A stretch of 64,000 bases of DNA from Nocardia iowensis (GTDB lineage Bacteria; Actinomycetota; Actinomycetes; Mycobacteriales; Mycobacteriaceae). The stretch spans positions 682,001-746,000 of the forward strand of contig NZ_CP078145.1 in assembly GCF_019222765.1 (NCBI RefSeq), read 5' to 3'. Every line of letters starts with the position of its first letter. Position 1 is the stretch's first letter. Below the pieces are notes generated by a model. The model was given only the letters and a program-made list of their open reading frames with translations. It made no database searches and was not told where the DNA came from. Position numbers and translations under genes: made by a program. This document shows positions 9,460 to 18,945 of the stretch, one piece after another.

Positions 9460-10700
9460 CACGACCTCGCCGGATGGCAACCCTGGTAGTGGGACTCGCA
9501 GTGGCGCTGGGAATTTCCGGCTGCGAGTGGGACGGCCTGAACTCACTGCCCATGCCGGGCACCGAAGGCACCATGGACGGCGCGTACCGGGTGCGCATCC
9601 AGATGCCGAATGTGACCACGCTGACCAGGAATTCACCGGTGCGGGTCGACGACGTCACGGTCGGGACGGTGTCGAATATCGAGGTGGAAGGCTGGCACGC
9701 GCTGGTCACGGTCACGCTGAACCCGAGTGTGCGGCTGCCCGCCAACGCCGTCGCCAAGATCGGGCAGACCAGTCTGCTCGGCAGTAATCACGTCGAACTG
9801 GCCGCGCCGACGGACACCGCGCCGCAGGGACAGCTGAAGGGTGGCGATGTCATCCCGCTGGAGCGGGCCGGGGCCTACCCGACCACGGAGCAGGTGCTGT
9901 CCTCGCTGTCGGTGGTGCTGAACGGCGGCGGCATCTCGCAGCTGGAAACGATTACCCGCGAACTGAATTCCGCGCTGGTCGGCCGGGAGAACGATATTCG
10001 TGATCTGCTGCCGCAGCTCAATGAGCTGACCACGAACCTGGACAAGCAGCGCAACGACATCATCGCGGCGATGAGCGGGCTGGATCGTCTCGGCGGCCAG
10101 TTGGTGCGGCAGCGCGACGTGGTGGCCGCTGCCATCGAGCGGATCCATCCCGCGCTCACCGTGCTCGCCGACCGCACCGCGAACATCACCGCGGCGATCA
10201 ACGCGCTCGGTGACCTCAGCAACGTCACGGATCGGCTCATCGCCACCAGCGGCGACAACCTGAAGGCGAACCTGCGCAGTCTCGCGCCGGTGCTGCAGAC
10301 GCTGGCCGACACCGGGGTCAATTTGATCGAGGCGATGAAGATCATCCCGACTTTCCCGTTCCCGATGAAGAACCTGGACAAGGCGATCAAGGGCGACTAC
10401 CTCAACTTGTTCATCACGGTCGACCTGACCGGCAAGCGGCTGGACAGCAACTGGCTGACCGGCACGCCACTCGGCGGCCGGTTCGGCGGTGTCGAGGGCG
10501 TGATCGGCAGTTTCGCGCCCGATACCGCCGCGCAGAGCGGCAACCCGGCAACCGGCCCGCTGCAACCACCGCCCGCCGCCGATGCGCAGCCGACGCCGAC
10601 CATTCCCGGTCTGCCGCCGATTCCCGGCTTGCCCGCCATTCCCGGGCTGACCGTGCCGATGCCGGGAGACACTGCGCCACAAGGGGGTCCGGGCCGATGA
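9456..10700 (+). CDS. mce4E: Mce4E lipoprotein (LprN-like)
   Basis: The 414-residue protein has a lipoprotein signal peptide: MTRPRRMATLVVGLAVALG then a GISGC lipobox with the acylated cysteine near residue 24. The MCE domain follows (NSPVRVDDVTVGTVSNI), then a helical part and a proline-rich C-terminus with repeated PGLP-like motifs. The E position of mce operons regularly encodes a lipoprotein; in mce4 of M. tuberculosis it is LprN. Start and stop overlap mce4D and mce4F by 4 bp. Confidence 0.92.
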   Translation: MTRPRRMATLVVGLAVALGISGCEWDGLNSLPMPGTEGTMDGAYRVRIQMPNVTTLTRNSPVRVDDVTVGTVSNIEVEGWHALVTVTLNPSVRLPANAVAKIGQTSLLGSNHVELAAPTDTAPQGQLKGGDVIPLERAGAYPTTEQVLSSLSVVLNGGGISQLETITRELNSALVGRENDIRDLLPQLNELTTNLDKQRNDIIAAMSGLDRLGGQLVRQRDVVAAAIERIHPALTVLADRTANITAAINALGDLSNVTDRLIATSGDNLKANLRSLAPVLQTLADTGVNLIEAMKIIPTFPFPMKNLDKAIKGDYLNLFITVDLTGKRLDSNWLTGTPLGGRFGGVEGVIGSFAPDTAAQSGNPATGPLQPPPAADAQPTPTIPGLPPIPGLPAIPGLTVPMPGDTAPQGGPGR

Positions 10701-12124
10701 CGCTCACCCGATTCGTCCGCGTCCAGCTGTCGATCTTCGCCGTGTTGACGGTGATCGGCCTGGCGGTGATGGGCGGGGTGTATGTGAAGCTGCCCGCCAT
10801 GTTCGGCATCGGCCGGTACGACGTCACGGTGCAGCTGGCGGCGACGGGCGGTCTCTACCCGACGGCCAATGTCGCCTACCGGGGCACGAATATCGGTGTG
10901 GTGCAGGATGTTCTGCTCACCTCGACCGGTGTCGAGGCGAAGCTGTCCATCGATAGCGACTACAAGGTTCCCGCGGATGTGACGGCGTGGGTGCGCAGCG
11001 TCTCTGCGGTGGGTGAGCAGTACGTCGACCTGATTCCGGCCGACCGCCCCACCGGCGGCAATTTGGCCGACGGCGCGGTGATCCCGGTGGAACGCACCAA
11101 GTTGCCGCAGGATGTCGGCTCGTTGCTCGACCAGTCCGACCGGCTGCTGTCCAGCGTGGCCGACACGCGGCTGCGGCAGGTGATCGATGAGGCGTTCAAG
11201 GCGTTCAACGGCGCGGGTCCGGATTTGCAGCGGTTCATCGATTCGGCAGCGCTGCTGGTGCAGGAGGCGCAGAACAGCGCGGAACCGACGAAGAAGCTGC
11301 TGGACCAGATCGGGCCGTTGCTGGACACGCAGATCCGGTCCGACGCGGCCATCCGGTCGTGGACCAGCGATCTGGCCACGGTGACCGATCAGCTGCGCGC
11401 GCACGATCCGTCGCTGCGCAACGTGTTGCGCGACGGCCCTTCCGCGATGCAGCGGGTGAACGCGCAGTTCGAATCGCTGCGTCCGACGTTGCCGCTGCTG
11501 CTGACGAACCTGGTCAGCGTCGGACAGGTCGGCGTCACCTATCACGCTGGGCTGGAACAACTCCTGGTGGTCTTCCCGCCGCTGATCGCGGCGCTGAAGA
11601 CGGTCATCCGCGGACCCGCGGAGTACGGCGCCATGGTCGACTTCATGGTCGTGGTCAACGACCCGCCCGCGTGTACGACCGGGTTCCTGCCGCCGAACGA
11701 GCGGCGCTCGCCGAGCGAGCTGGACTCGGTCGGTACCCCGCCGGGTCTGTACTGCAAGGTGCCGCAGGATTCGCCGATCGAGGTGCGCGGCATTCGCAAT
11801 ACGCCGTGCGCGGAGTTCCCCGGCGTGCGGGCGCCGACGCCCGAGCTGTGCCGGACCGGCTATGTCCCGGAAGGCAACAACCCCCCGTTCGGCCCGCCGC
11901 AACCGGTTGCGCCCGCGTCCGCGCCGGTCGCGCCCGGTCCGGCGCAGGTGGCACCCGCCGCGTACGGCACCGGCACGCCGGCTGCCGCGAGATCCTATGA
12001 CCCGTCCACCGGCCAGTACATCGGCCCGGACGGCCGCACCTACCGACAGGGCGATATCGGACCGGGCGGTTCGGGCACGGTACCGTCGAGCTGGCAGGCA
12101 ATGCTCGAGGAGCAGCAACAGTGA
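10697..12124 (+). CDS. mce4F: Mce4F, MCE-domain sterol-uptake protein
   Basis: The last of the six MCE proteins, 475 residues, has an N-terminal anchor (LSIFAVLTVIGLAVMGGVYV), an MCE domain (YPTANVAYRGTNIGVVQDV), a helical region, and a proline/alanine-rich tail ending in a YDPSTGQYIGPDGRTYRQ motif and SSWQAMLEEQQQ. Its TGA stop overlaps a GTG that opens the first 26-codon repeat unit, so translation could continue by coupling through the repeat into mam4A. A proline-rich tail of this kind is common in Mce F proteins. Confidence 0.92.
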   Translation: MTLTRFVRVQLSIFAVLTVIGLAVMGGVYVKLPAMFGIGRYDVTVQLAATGGLYPTANVAYRGTNIGVVQDVLLTSTGVEAKLSIDSDYKVPADVTAWVRSVSAVGEQYVDLIPADRPTGGNLADGAVIPVERTKLPQDVGSLLDQSDRLLSSVADTRLRQVIDEAFKAFNGAGPDLQRFIDSAALLVQEAQNSAEPTKKLLDQIGPLLDTQIRSDAAIRSWTSDLATVTDQLRAHDPSLRNVLRDGPSAMQRVNAQFESLRPTLPLLLTNLVSVGQVGVTYHAGLEQLLVVFPPLIAALKTVIRGPAEYGAMVDFMVVVNDPPACTTGFLPPNERRSPSELDSVGTPPGLYCKVPQDSPIEVRGIRNTPCAEFPGVRAPTPELCRTGYVPEGNNPPFGPPQPVAPASAPVAPGPAQVAPAAYGTGTPAAARSYDPSTGQYIGPDGRTYRQGDIGPGGSGTVPSSWQAMLEEQQQ

Positions 12125-12201
12125 GCGAACGAAGTGAGCGAGCCATGTGGCAGTGCGCATCGCGCATGACGGAGCCGAGCGCCAGCGAGGTGCAGTCATG
12201 A
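12121..12201 (+). CDS. Possible 26-residue peptide in repeat unit 1
   Basis: The frame opens with GTG overlapping the mce4F stop and ends with TGA overlapping the ATG of the next unit. The predicted peptide starts VSERSERAMWQ and ends TEPSASEVQS. It may be translated only as a bridge that keeps ribosomes moving between mce4F and mam4A. No domain is recognisable, and no function is proposed. Confidence 0.4.
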   Translation: MSERSERAMWQCASRMTEPSASEVQS

Positions 12202-12274
12202 GCGAACGAAGTGAGCGAGCCATGTGGCAGCGTGCATCGCGCATGACGGAGCCGAGCGTCAGCGAGGCGCAGTC
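12121..12274 (+). repeat. Tandem 77-bp repeat between mce4F and mam4A (MIRU-like)
   Basis: Two adjacent 77-bp units, 12121-12197 and 12198-12274, agree at 72 of 77 positions. Each begins at a start codon that overlaps the preceding stop (GTGA, then ATGA), and the last unit ends in the ATGA that starts mam4A. The units share both ends with the 77-bp tandem at 24829-24982 but differ in the middle. The architecture recalls mycobacterial interspersed repetitive units, which also sit in intercistronic junctions with overlapping start and stop codons. Confidence 0.9.
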
Positions 12275-12278
12275 ATGA
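12198..12278 (+). CDS. Possible 26-residue peptide in repeat unit 2
   Basis: The frame opens with ATG overlapping the stop of unit 1 and closes with TGA overlapping the ATG of mam4A at 12275. The peptide starts MSERSERAMWQ and ends TEPSVSEAQS, differing from unit 1 at four residues counting the initiator codon. The same C-terminal TEPSVSEAQS is encoded at the second repeat locus near purB. Translation is inferred from the overlaps alone. Confidence 0.4.
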   Translation: MSERSERAMWQRASRMTEPSVSEAQS

Positions 12279-13138
12279 GTGATAGCAACACGGATCACCG
12301 CCGCACGCGACGACGTGCGGTGCGCTCGGTCGGGCCACCGGCCGAGGAGACGGCGAGCCTCGGTGTGACGTCGGTTCCGGCCGATAGCGTGGGCGCTGGG
12401 CAGGCGAGTACCGCGGAACCGGAGCAGCAGCCGGGCAACGAGCAAAGTGCCGTGGTCTCGGCCGCGCAGTCGGACACCGACGCTGAAAAGGTGGCCGCCC
12501 CCGCACCGGATGCGAGCGCGGCGCGGACCGACGACGTTGTCGAACCCGTGGCGGCGGACGACAAGACTGTCGACCTCGCCAAGACACCGACCGTGCCAGC
12601 TGCCGACGAGCAGGACGCCGACGCACAGAACTCGACGGATCCGAAGAAACGGGTCGGGGCCGGGCGCATCGCCGCCATGGCCGCCGCCGCGGTCCTCGTC
12701 CTCGCACTGCTGGCCGGCGCGGGCCTCGCCGCGGTACAGGCGCACTCGATCGACACCCGCGACGCCCGCCGCACCGAGTACGTGCAGACCGCCCGGCAGG
12801 CCATCCTGAATCTCACCACCATCCGCGCCGATTCGGCCAAGGAAGACATCGACCGGATCCTCGCGGTGGCCTCCGGCCAGTTCAAAAACGAATTCGACGG
12901 CCGGGTCGACCCATTCATGAACATCGTGCAGCAGGCCAAGGTCGTCTCCCACGGCGAGATCGTCGAGGCGGCGGTGGAAAGCGACGACAAGGATTCCGCG
13001 AAGGTGCTGGTGGCCGCCAAGCAGACGCTGACCAACGCCGGGCAGGAGGGACCGCAGACGCGGTTCTATCGCTTCCGGGTGACCGTGAGCCGCGGCGACT
13101 CCGGGCTGTCCGTATCCAAAGTGGAGTTCGTGGCATGA
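12275..13138 (+). CDS. mam4A: Mce-associated membrane protein, Mam4A-like
   Basis: The 287-residue protein has a long, alanine- and acid-rich disordered N-terminus (about residues 1-120), one transmembrane helix (AAMAAAAVLVLALLAGAGLA) and a C-terminal domain of about 140 residues typical of Mce-associated proteins (RRTEYVQTARQAILNLTTI). Such proteins follow mce genes and are thought to stabilise the Mce complex. The start is the ATG at 12275 inside the last ATGA overlap of the tandem repeat. Its stop overlaps mam4B by 4 bp. The protein corresponds in position to Rv3493c. Confidence 0.83.
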   Translation: MSDSNTDHRRTRRRAVRSVGPPAEETASLGVTSVPADSVGAGQASTAEPEQQPGNEQSAVVSAAQSDTDAEKVAAPAPDASAARTDDVVEPVAADDKTVDLAKTPTVPAADEQDADAQNSTDPKKRVGAGRIAAMAAAAVLVLALLAGAGLAAVQAHSIDTRDARRTEYVQTARQAILNLTTIRADSAKEDIDRILAVASGQFKNEFDGRVDPFMNIVQQAKVVSHGEIVEAAVESDDKDSAKVLVAAKQTLTNAGQEGPQTRFYRFRVTVSRGDSGLSVSKVEFVA

Positions 13139-13620
13139 AAACGCGTGGCAAGATCCTGCTGGCGGCCCTGAGCGTGGTCACCCTCGCGGCCTTGATCGTG
13201 TTGGGCGTCAGCGGATTCCGGATCTGGGACGACAAACAAGCCGAACAGGCGCGCAAGGACGCGCTGACCGCCGCCGACCGCACGGTCTCGGCCATGTTCA
13301 CCTACGACTACCAAACGGTGGACACCGAACTGCCCAAGGCGGCCGACAACCTCTCGCCGAAGTTCCGTGACGACTACCTGAAGCTGATCGAGCAGGCCAT
13401 CGCCCCGGGCGCCAAGGACAAGCAACTCTCCGTCAAGGCCACCACCCAGGCGGGCGGTGTCGTCTCCGCCGACAAGTCCCATGTGGTGGTCCTGCTGTTC
13501 CTGAATCAGGTGACCACCAGCAAGGATTCACCCGAGGGCACCACCACCGGCAGCCGCGTCCGCGCCACCCTGGACAAGGACGGCGACCGCTGGCTGGTCG
13601 ACCAGGTCACGCCGGTCTGA
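13135..13620 (+). CDS. mam4B: Mce-associated membrane protein, Mam4B-like
   Basis: The 161-residue protein has one N-terminal transmembrane helix ([21 protein letters not shown]) and a periplasm-facing domain with [21 protein letters not shown], which is typical of Mce-associated proteins, ending in [13 protein letters not shown]. It is the last gene of the mce4 operon, starting in an ATGA overlap with mam4A. Only 12 bp separate its stop from that of the convergent sensor kinase gene, so the two transcripts probably overlap at their ends. Confidence 0.83.
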   Translation: MKTRGKILLAALSVVTLAALIVLGVSGFRIWDDKQAEQARKDALTAADRTVSAMFTYDYQTVDTELPKAADNLSPKFRDDYLKLIEQAIAPGAKDKQLSVKATTQAGGVVSADKSHVVVLLFLNQVTTSKDSPEGTTTGSRVRATLDKDGDRWLVDQVTPV

Positions 13621-13632
13621 CGAAAGAGGCTG

Positions 13633-15099
13633 TCACGCAGCGTGTTCGCGCGGCAGTCGGACGGTGAAGGTGGTCCCTTCGCCTTCGACGCTGCGCACGT
13701 TCACCGTGCCGCCGTGCGCGGTGACCAGGGCTTGCACGATGGACAGCCCGAGGCCGGTGCCGCCGCTGGCGCGAGTGCGTGAGCTGTCGGTGCGGTAGAA
13801 GCGTTCGAAGATGCGGTCGGCCTCCTCGGGAGGTAGACCAGGGCCGGTATCGGCGACCTCGAGCAGCACTTCATCGTCGGCGGGGGTGAGGCGAACGGTG
13901 ACCGAGGCGTCGGCCGGAGTGTGCGTGAGCGCGTTGTTGAGCAGGTTCGTCAGGACCTGCCGGAGTCGGGTCTCGTCACCGATTACCTCCAACGTGCCTT
14001 CACCAGAACGAATTTCGAGTTGAATGCGGCGGCAGGGCGCGTCCGGGTCGGCGGCCGCCGCCATGGCGCGGGCACTGTGCACGGCATCGCTGGCCACCGC
14101 CAGCAGGTCGACCTGGCCCTGTTCCAGCGGGCGCTGGGCGTCGAGGCGGGCCAGCATCAGTAGGTCCTCGACGAGGATGCCCATCCGCTGGGACTCGCGT
14201 TCGATGCGGTCCATGAAGAGGTCGGGATCGGTGGTGGCGCCCTGGCGGTAGAGCTCGGCGAAGCCGCGGATGGTGGTGAGCGGGGTGCGCAATTCGTGGC
14301 TGGCGTCGGCGATGAACCGGCGCATGTTCGCCTCCGAACTCTTCGCGGCCGCCTCGGACGCCTCGGTCTTCGCGAACGCCTGCTGGATCTGAGCCAGCAT
14401 GCCGTTCAAGGATTGGGACAGGCGATCGACCTCGGTATTGTTGCCGCGCACCGGAACTCGGCGATACATCTCGCCGCGGGCGATGGCCGCGGCGATGTTC
14501 TCCACCCGGCGCAGCGGACGCAGGCTGCGCCGGATAACGAAGTAGGCGACCACCGCGAGCGCGGCGAGCACGACCAGTCCGACGACGAGTTGCAGCATGA
14601 TCAACCGATTGACCGTGTCATTGTTCTGGTTGAGCGGTAGCGCCACGGTTGTGATGCGGTCCGGGGTGCGCAGTGTCAACGCTCGCCACTCGATCGGCCC
14701 GCCACCCACCGAACCGACGGTCACCGGGACGGGGCCGGGCGAATCCGGTAGGGCGGGTTGGGCATCCACGCCGAAGGCATTGAGGAAGAAGGTCGGTCCG
14801 TCCGTCGTCCCCACCGAGCGGACGTAGAACTGGCTCGGCGCATGCCGCGGATCCGGCGGCGGCACCGGCGGTGGTTGGATCCGCGCCCGCCGCGACCACT
14901 CCAGCACGCCCTCGCGCAGTTGCTGGTCGGTGCGGTCGGTCAGCGACTGCTCTAAACTGGAGGTGACCACCATCCCGGAGATCAGCAGCCCGAGCCCTGC
15001 GGTCAGGACCAGCACCACCATCAGCGTCACCCGCAACGGGATCGCCGACAGCACGTCGGAGGCCTTGGCGCGGATCGTCGCGACCCGCCCCCCGCTCAT
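13633..15099 (-). CDS. phoR: Sensor histidine kinase, PhoR-like
   Basis: The 488-residue protein has two transmembrane helices (about residues 20-42 and 165-187) flanking a proline-rich extracytoplasmic sensor region, then HAMP, HisKA and HATPase domains. The phospho-acceptor is His268 in [22 protein letters not shown]-box [16 protein letters not shown] and G-boxes [10 protein letters not shown] and [10 protein letters not shown] follow. The sequence closely resembles mycobacterial PhoR over the kinase domains and also in the SQFYVR segment of the sensor part. The ATG at 15099 overlaps the regulator stop by 4 bp, so the pair is one operon. Other family members such as TrcS are possible, so the symbol is provisional. 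Confidence 0.8.
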   Translation of the reverse strand: MSGGRVATIRAKASDVLSAIPLRVTLMVVLVLTAGLGLLISGMVVTSSLEQSLTDRTDQQLREGVLEWSRRARIQPPPVPPPDPRHAPSQFYVRSVGTTDGPTFFLNAFGVDAQPALPDSPGPVPVTVGSVGGGPIEWRALTLRTPDRITTVALPLNQNNDTVNRLIMLQLVVGLVVLAALAVVAYFVIRRSLRPLRRVENIAAAIARGEMYRRVPVRGNNTEVDRLSQSLNGMLAQIQQAFAKTEASEAAAKSSEANMRRFIADASHELRTPLTTIRGFAELYRQGATTDPDLFMDRIERESQRMGILVEDLLMLARLDAQRPLEQGQVDLLAVASDAVHSARAMAAAADPDAPCRRIQLEIRSGEGTLEVIGDETRLRQVLTNLLNNALTHTPADASVTVRLTPADDEVLLEVADTGPGLPPEEADRIFERFYRTDSSRTRASGGTGLGLSIVQALVTAHGGTVNVRSVEGEGTTFTVRLPREHAA

Positions 15100-15833
15100 T
15101 TCCCGGCCGACCGGCTGCGGCTCGGTGCGCGCATGACGTAACCGACGCCGCGCAGGGTGTGGATGAGGCGCTCGTCGCCGGTGTCGACCTTCTTGCGCAG
15201 ATACGAGACGTAGGTTTCGACGACGCCGACCTCGCCGCCGAAGTCGTAGCGCCACACGTGATCCAGGATGCGCGGCTTGCTCAGCACGGTGCCCGCGTTG
15301 ACCATGAAGTAGCGCAGCAGCGTGAACTCGGTGGGGGACAAGGCGACCGGCTCGCCCGCCTTCCACACCTCATGGGTGTCGTCGTCGAGTTCGATGTCCT
15401 CGAACCGGATTCGCGAACTCTCCCGCTCCGGCGCGGTGTGCCCGGCGCGACGCAGGATCACCCGCAACCGGGCGACCACCTCCTCCAGGCTGAACGGCTT
15501 GGTGACGTAGTCGTCGGCGCCGAGGGTGAGGCCGGTGATCTTGTCCTGCACCTCGTCGCGTGCGGTCAGGAACAGCACGGGGGCATCGATGCCGTCCGCT
15601 CGCAGACGGCGCAGCAGGCCGAAGCCGTCCATGCCCGGCATCATCACATCGACGATCAGCGCCTGCGGCCGGAAACTGCGCGCCTTGTCCAGCGCCTGCG
15701 CCCCATCGGCGGCGGTGTCCACGGCGAAGCCCTGGTAGCGCAAACTCACCGCGAGCAGCTCCACGATCATCGGCTCGTCGTCGACCACCAGCACCCGCGC
15801 CTCGGGTGCCTGCTCCGCAGGCGCACCACTCAT
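15096..15833 (-). CDS. phoP: DNA-binding response regulator, OmpR family, PhoP-like
   Basis: The 245-residue protein has a receiver domain with EARVLVVDDEPMIVELL, phospho-acceptor Asp62 in VDVMMPGMDGFG and the conserved KPFSLEEVVARL, followed by a winged-helix domain (SPTEFTLLRYF, ILDHVWRYDFGG, TLRGVGYVMR). It is very similar to mycobacterial PhoP, which controls envelope lipids, acid response and secretion. The ATG at 15833 gives a GGCGGA site about 10 nt upstream; an ATG at 15851 would leave no room for one, and a TTG at 15875 is less likely. It is the first gene of the pair. In M. tuberculosis phoPR is not beside mce4, so the location is unusual. Confidence 0.82.
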   Translation of the reverse strand: MSGAPAEQAPEARVLVVDDEPMIVELLAVSLRYQGFAVDTAADGAQALDKARSFRPQALIVDVMMPGMDGFGLLRRLRADGIDAPVLFLTARDEVQDKITGLTLGADDYVTKPFSLEEVVARLRVILRRAGHTAPERESSRIRFEDIELDDDTHEVWKAGEPVALSPTEFTLLRYFMVNAGTVLSKPRILDHVWRYDFGGEVGVVETYVSYLRKKVDTGDERLIHTLRGVGYVMRAPSRSRSAGK

Positions 15834-15968
15834 GGCTTCATGGTCCGCCATCCGCCTGCGAACTTGCTGGACCAACCCTGGGCGATTCCTGTGTATCTGC
15901 CGCGTGGCCGCGAACGGCGCTCGTAAGACTCGCGCGTGGTGGTCATTCAGGGCCGTAGAGCTGCGATT

Positions 15969-17534
15969 TCAGCGGGACGGTTGCCTGTCCTCCGGGTATA
16001 CGTCGTCGTCGGTGAGTAGGGCGCTGCCCGCGACCTGGCCCTGGGCCAGCGCCTCGAGGAAGGCGCGGGCCCAGCGGTCAACGTCGTGGGCGAGGACCTG
16101 GCGGCGCAGTGAGCGCATGCGGCGGCGTTTGGTGTCGCGATCGTCTTCCACGGCGGAGACGATGGCGTCCTTGACACTGTCCAGGTCGTGCGGGTTGCAC
16201 AGGTAGGACTGGCGCAATTCGGCTGCGGCACCGGTGAATTCGCTGAGCACCAGGGCGCCGTTGAGGCCGCTGTGGCAGGCGACGTACTCCTTGGCGACCA
16301 GGTTCATGCCGTCACGCAGCGGCGTCACCAACATCACGTCGGCGGCCACGAAGAAGGCGATCAGTTCGTCGCGGGGGATCGGGCGGTGCAGATAGTGCAC
16401 CACCGGGTAGCCGACCCTGGCGAACTCGCCGTTGATCCGGCCGACCTGACGCTCGATGTCGCCGCGCATCTGGATATAGCTCTCCACCCGCTCACGACTC
16501 GGGGTGGCCAGCTGGACCATGACGGTCTCGGACGGATCGACCCGGCCGTCCAGCAGCAGCTCCTCCAGCGCGTTGAGCCGGATGTCGATGCCCTTGGTGT
16601 AGTCGAGGCGGTCGACGCCGAGCAGGATGTTCTTCGGATTGCCCAGTTCCGCACGGATTTTCGTGGCCCGTTCGCGGATCGACCGGCGCCGCGAGTGCTC
16701 GTCGAGTTCGGCCGAGGAGATCGAGATCGGGAAAGCGCCGACCCGGACCGTGCGGAATCCGACCTGCACGACGCCGAGCTTGGAGCGCACCCCGACGGTG
16801 CCGCGCGAGGTCGGCTGACCGGCCAGCCTGCGGGCCAGGTACAGGAAGTTCTGCGCGCCGCCGGGCAGGTGGAAGCCGATCAGGTCGGCGCCGAGCAGCC
16901 CCTCGACGATCTCGGTGCGCCACGGCATCTGCATGAACAGCTCGACCGGCGGGAACGGGATGTGCAGGAAGAAACCGATGGTCAGATCGGGCCGCAGCAT
17001 CCGGAGCATCTTCGGCACCAGCTGCAACTGGTAGTCCTGCACCCACACGGTGGCGCCCTCGGCGGCCACCTTCGCGGTCGCCTCGGCGAAGCGGCGGTTC
17101 ACCGTGACGTAGGCGGCCCACCACTTGCGGTCGTAGACCGGGCGCACGATCACGTCGTGGTAGAGCGGCCAGAGCGTGCCGTTGGAGAAACCTTCGTAGT
17201 AGTCGGCCACCTCGTCCGCGGACAGCGGCACCGGATGCAGTTCGAGACCGTCCTCGATGATCGGATCGACGTCCGCGTCGGGGACTCCCGCCCAGCCGAC
17301 CCAGGCGCCTTTGTTGTTGCGCAGCACCGGCTCCAGCGCGGTGACCAGACCGCCGGGGCTGCGTTTCCAGCGGGTCGTGCCGTCGGGCAGGCGTTCGAGG
17401 TCGACGGGCAGCCGGTTGGCCACGACGACGAAGCCGGAGCCGGCTTCGGCCGGGCCGGTGGTCGTCTTCGTGCTCTCGTCGGTCGGTGTGTCTAGGGCGG
17501 GCTCGGAGTCGTCGGACGAAGTCATCTGGTCCAC
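15969..17534 (-). CDS. otsA: Alpha,alpha-trehalose-phosphate synthase (UDP- or ADP-forming)
   Basis: The 521-residue GT20 enzyme joins a nucleotide-activated glucose to glucose 6-phosphate to make trehalose 6-phosphate, the precursor of trehalose for stress protection and for mycolate carriers. Visible family motifs are [55 protein letters not shown] and the C-terminal [12 protein letters not shown] segment that binds the donor. The GTG at 17534 is taken as the start because AAAGGA lies 7 nt upstream; ATG at 17525 is an alternative. In M. tuberculosis otsA (Rv3490) also lies close to mce4, which supports the assignment. Confidence 0.93.
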   Translation of the reverse strand: MDQMTSSDDSEPALDTPTDESTKTTTGPAEAGSGFVVVANRLPVDLERLPDGTTRWKRSPGGLVTALEPVLRNNKGAWVGWAGVPDADVDPIIEDGLELHPVPLSADEVADYYEGFSNGTLWPLYHDVIVRPVYDRKWWAAYVTVNRRFAEATAKVAAEGATVWVQDYQLQLVPKMLRMLRPDLTIGFFLHIPFPPVELFMQMPWRTEIVEGLLGADLIGFHLPGGAQNFLYLARRLAGQPTSRGTVGVRSKLGVVQVGFRTVRVGAFPISISSAELDEHSRRRSIRERATKIRAELGNPKNILLGVDRLDYTKGIDIRLNALEELLLDGRVDPSETVMVQLATPSRERVESYIQMRGDIERQVGRINGEFARVGYPVVHYLHRPIPRDELIAFFVAADVMLVTPLRDGMNLVAKEYVACHSGLNGALVLSEFTGAAAELRQSYLCNPHDLDSVKDAIVSAVEDDRDTKRRRMRSLRRQVLAHDVDRWARAFLEALAQGQVAGSALLTDDDVYPEDRQPSR

Positions 17535-17611
17535 TCACGCATCCTTTGCGCGTCGCTGGGTCCCCCAGGAAATCTGGTGTCGACGTCGCCGTTGGCGTCG
17601 AAAGGCTTGCT

Positions 17612-17782
17612 CTATTCGCCCCGGGAGCTCGGACCGATGCCGAGCATCGACAACAGCATCCGGCACTCGTCGGCGTCCTCGGCGTAGGCCGCGACAACGC
17701 GCTGCGCCTGACGCGCGGTTTCGTCGGCGAGTGGTTCCAGATCGTCGTCCGCGATGTCGTTCGCGCTGCCCTTCGCGGCCAT
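17612..17782 (-). CDS. Small uncharacterised protein next to otsA
   Basis: This 56-residue, acidic protein has the central part ETARQAQRVVAAYAEDADEC and the end LLSMLGIGPSSRGE, apparently two short helices without signal or membrane segment. The ATG at 17782 is preceded by GGGAGGA with 8 nt spacing, a better start than the GTG at 17803. It lies 77 bp before otsA on the same strand and is probably co-transcribed with it. No domain is recognised with certainty; a role connected to otsA is only suggested by position. Confidence 0.65.
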   Translation of the reverse strand: MAAKGSANDIADDDLEPLADETARQAQRVVAAYAEDADECRMLLSMLGIGPSSRGE

Positions 17783-17947
17783 CTTCAAGTCCTCCCGGTT
17801 CACTACGCTCGTACGTGCGAATAGTCAATGGTATCTGGCGCCGCCGAGGCCGGGTGGCACCCGCGTCGCACGGGCCCCCGGCCGGTGTGCCGACCCCATC
17901 CGTCCCTATACCGTGGGACTTAGCATCAACTCCACGAAAGGGTCGAT

Positions 17948-18781
17948 ATGCCGCTGGCCACGGTGAACGGAATTTCCCTCAACTACCAGGTCAAAGGTGA
18001 CCGCGCGCGGGGTACCGATGTCAAGGGTTCGGCGCCGCTTGTGGTCATGATCATGGGCACCGGCAGCCCAGGGCGGGTCTGGGAATTGCATCAGGTGCCC
18101 GCACTGGTCGCCGCGGGATACCGGGTGTGCACCTTCGACAATCGCGGGATCGCGCCCTCCTACGAGGCCGCCTCCGGGATGACCCTCGATGAGCTGGTCG
18201 CCGATACCGCGGCGCTGATCGAGTTCCTGGACGAAGGTCCCGCGCTGGTGGTCGGCACCTCGATGGGCGCACGGGTCGCGCAGGAACTCGCGCTGGCCAG
18301 GCCCGAACTGGTCCGCAAAGCCGTCTTCATGGCGGGTCACGGGCGCCTCGACCAGTTCCAGAAGACGCTCTCGCTCGGCGAACACGAACTCGACGCCAGC
18401 GGAATCAAGCTGCCCGCGAAGTACGAGGCCGCGCTGACCGCGGTGATGAACCTCTCGCCCGCGACGATGGCCGAACCGAACTCGGCCCGCGACTGGCTGG
18501 ACCTGTTCGAGTTCACCGGTGGCCCGGTGCCGCCGGGCATTCGCGCGCAGCGGCGGATGGACCACGACTTCGAACGGGTGCAGGCCTACCGCGCGATCAC
18601 CGTGCCGTGCCTGGCCGTAGGGTTCGCCGACGACCGGATGATCCCGCCTTACCTGTCCAGGGAGATCGCCGAGGTCATCCCCGGCGCGCGCTACCAGGAA
18701 GTTCCGGACGCCGGCCACTTCGGCTACCTGGAACGACCCGAGACGGTGAACAAGATTCTGCTCGATTTTTTCGCGAGCTGA
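17948..18781 (+). CDS. Alpha/beta hydrolase
   Basis: The 277-residue protein has the alpha/beta-hydrolase fold signature: oxyanion region MIMGTGSPGRVWE, FDNRGIAPS, the nucleophile elbow VVGTSMGARVAQE with serine near residue 108, an acidic residue in FADDRMIP and the catalytic histidine in DAGHFGYLERPE. No signal peptide is visible, so it should act in the cytoplasm. A GAAAGGG ribosome-binding site precedes the ATG. It resembles ester hydrolases and the cofactor-free peroxidase-like branch; the substrate cannot be read from the sequence. Confidence 0.85.
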   Translation: MPLATVNGISLNYQVKGDRARGTDVKGSAPLVVMIMGTGSPGRVWELHQVPALVAAGYRVCTFDNRGIAPSYEAASGMTLDELVADTAALIEFLDEGPALVVGTSMGARVAQELALARPELVRKAVFMAGHGRLDQFQKTLSLGEHELDASGIKLPAKYEAALTAVMNLSPATMAEPNSARDWLDLFEFTGGPVPPGIRAQRRMDHDFERVQAYRAITVPCLAVGFADDRMIPPYLSREIAEVIPGARYQEVPDAGHFGYLERPETVNKILLDFFAS

Positions 18782-18945
18782 GTTTCCCGGCCCGAGGTAA
18801 CCGCCCAGGCGTAACGTCTCCCTTGCTAGGGTCGAAACAACGCTCGGGACTCCAAACGGCGCGCAAGTCCGTGGAACCTCGGTTCGTCGGACCGGCGCCG
18901 GGCGATCCATGAGCGATCCCGTACATAGCGCCAGTATCCAGTGAG

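Noticed and set aside
10397..12952. Very long minus-strand open frame (851 codons) opposite mce4F and mam4A
   Set aside because: It lies in a high-GC region where the antisense frame is open by codon bias, its product is arginine-rich and of low complexity, and the plus-strand genes match known families throughout.
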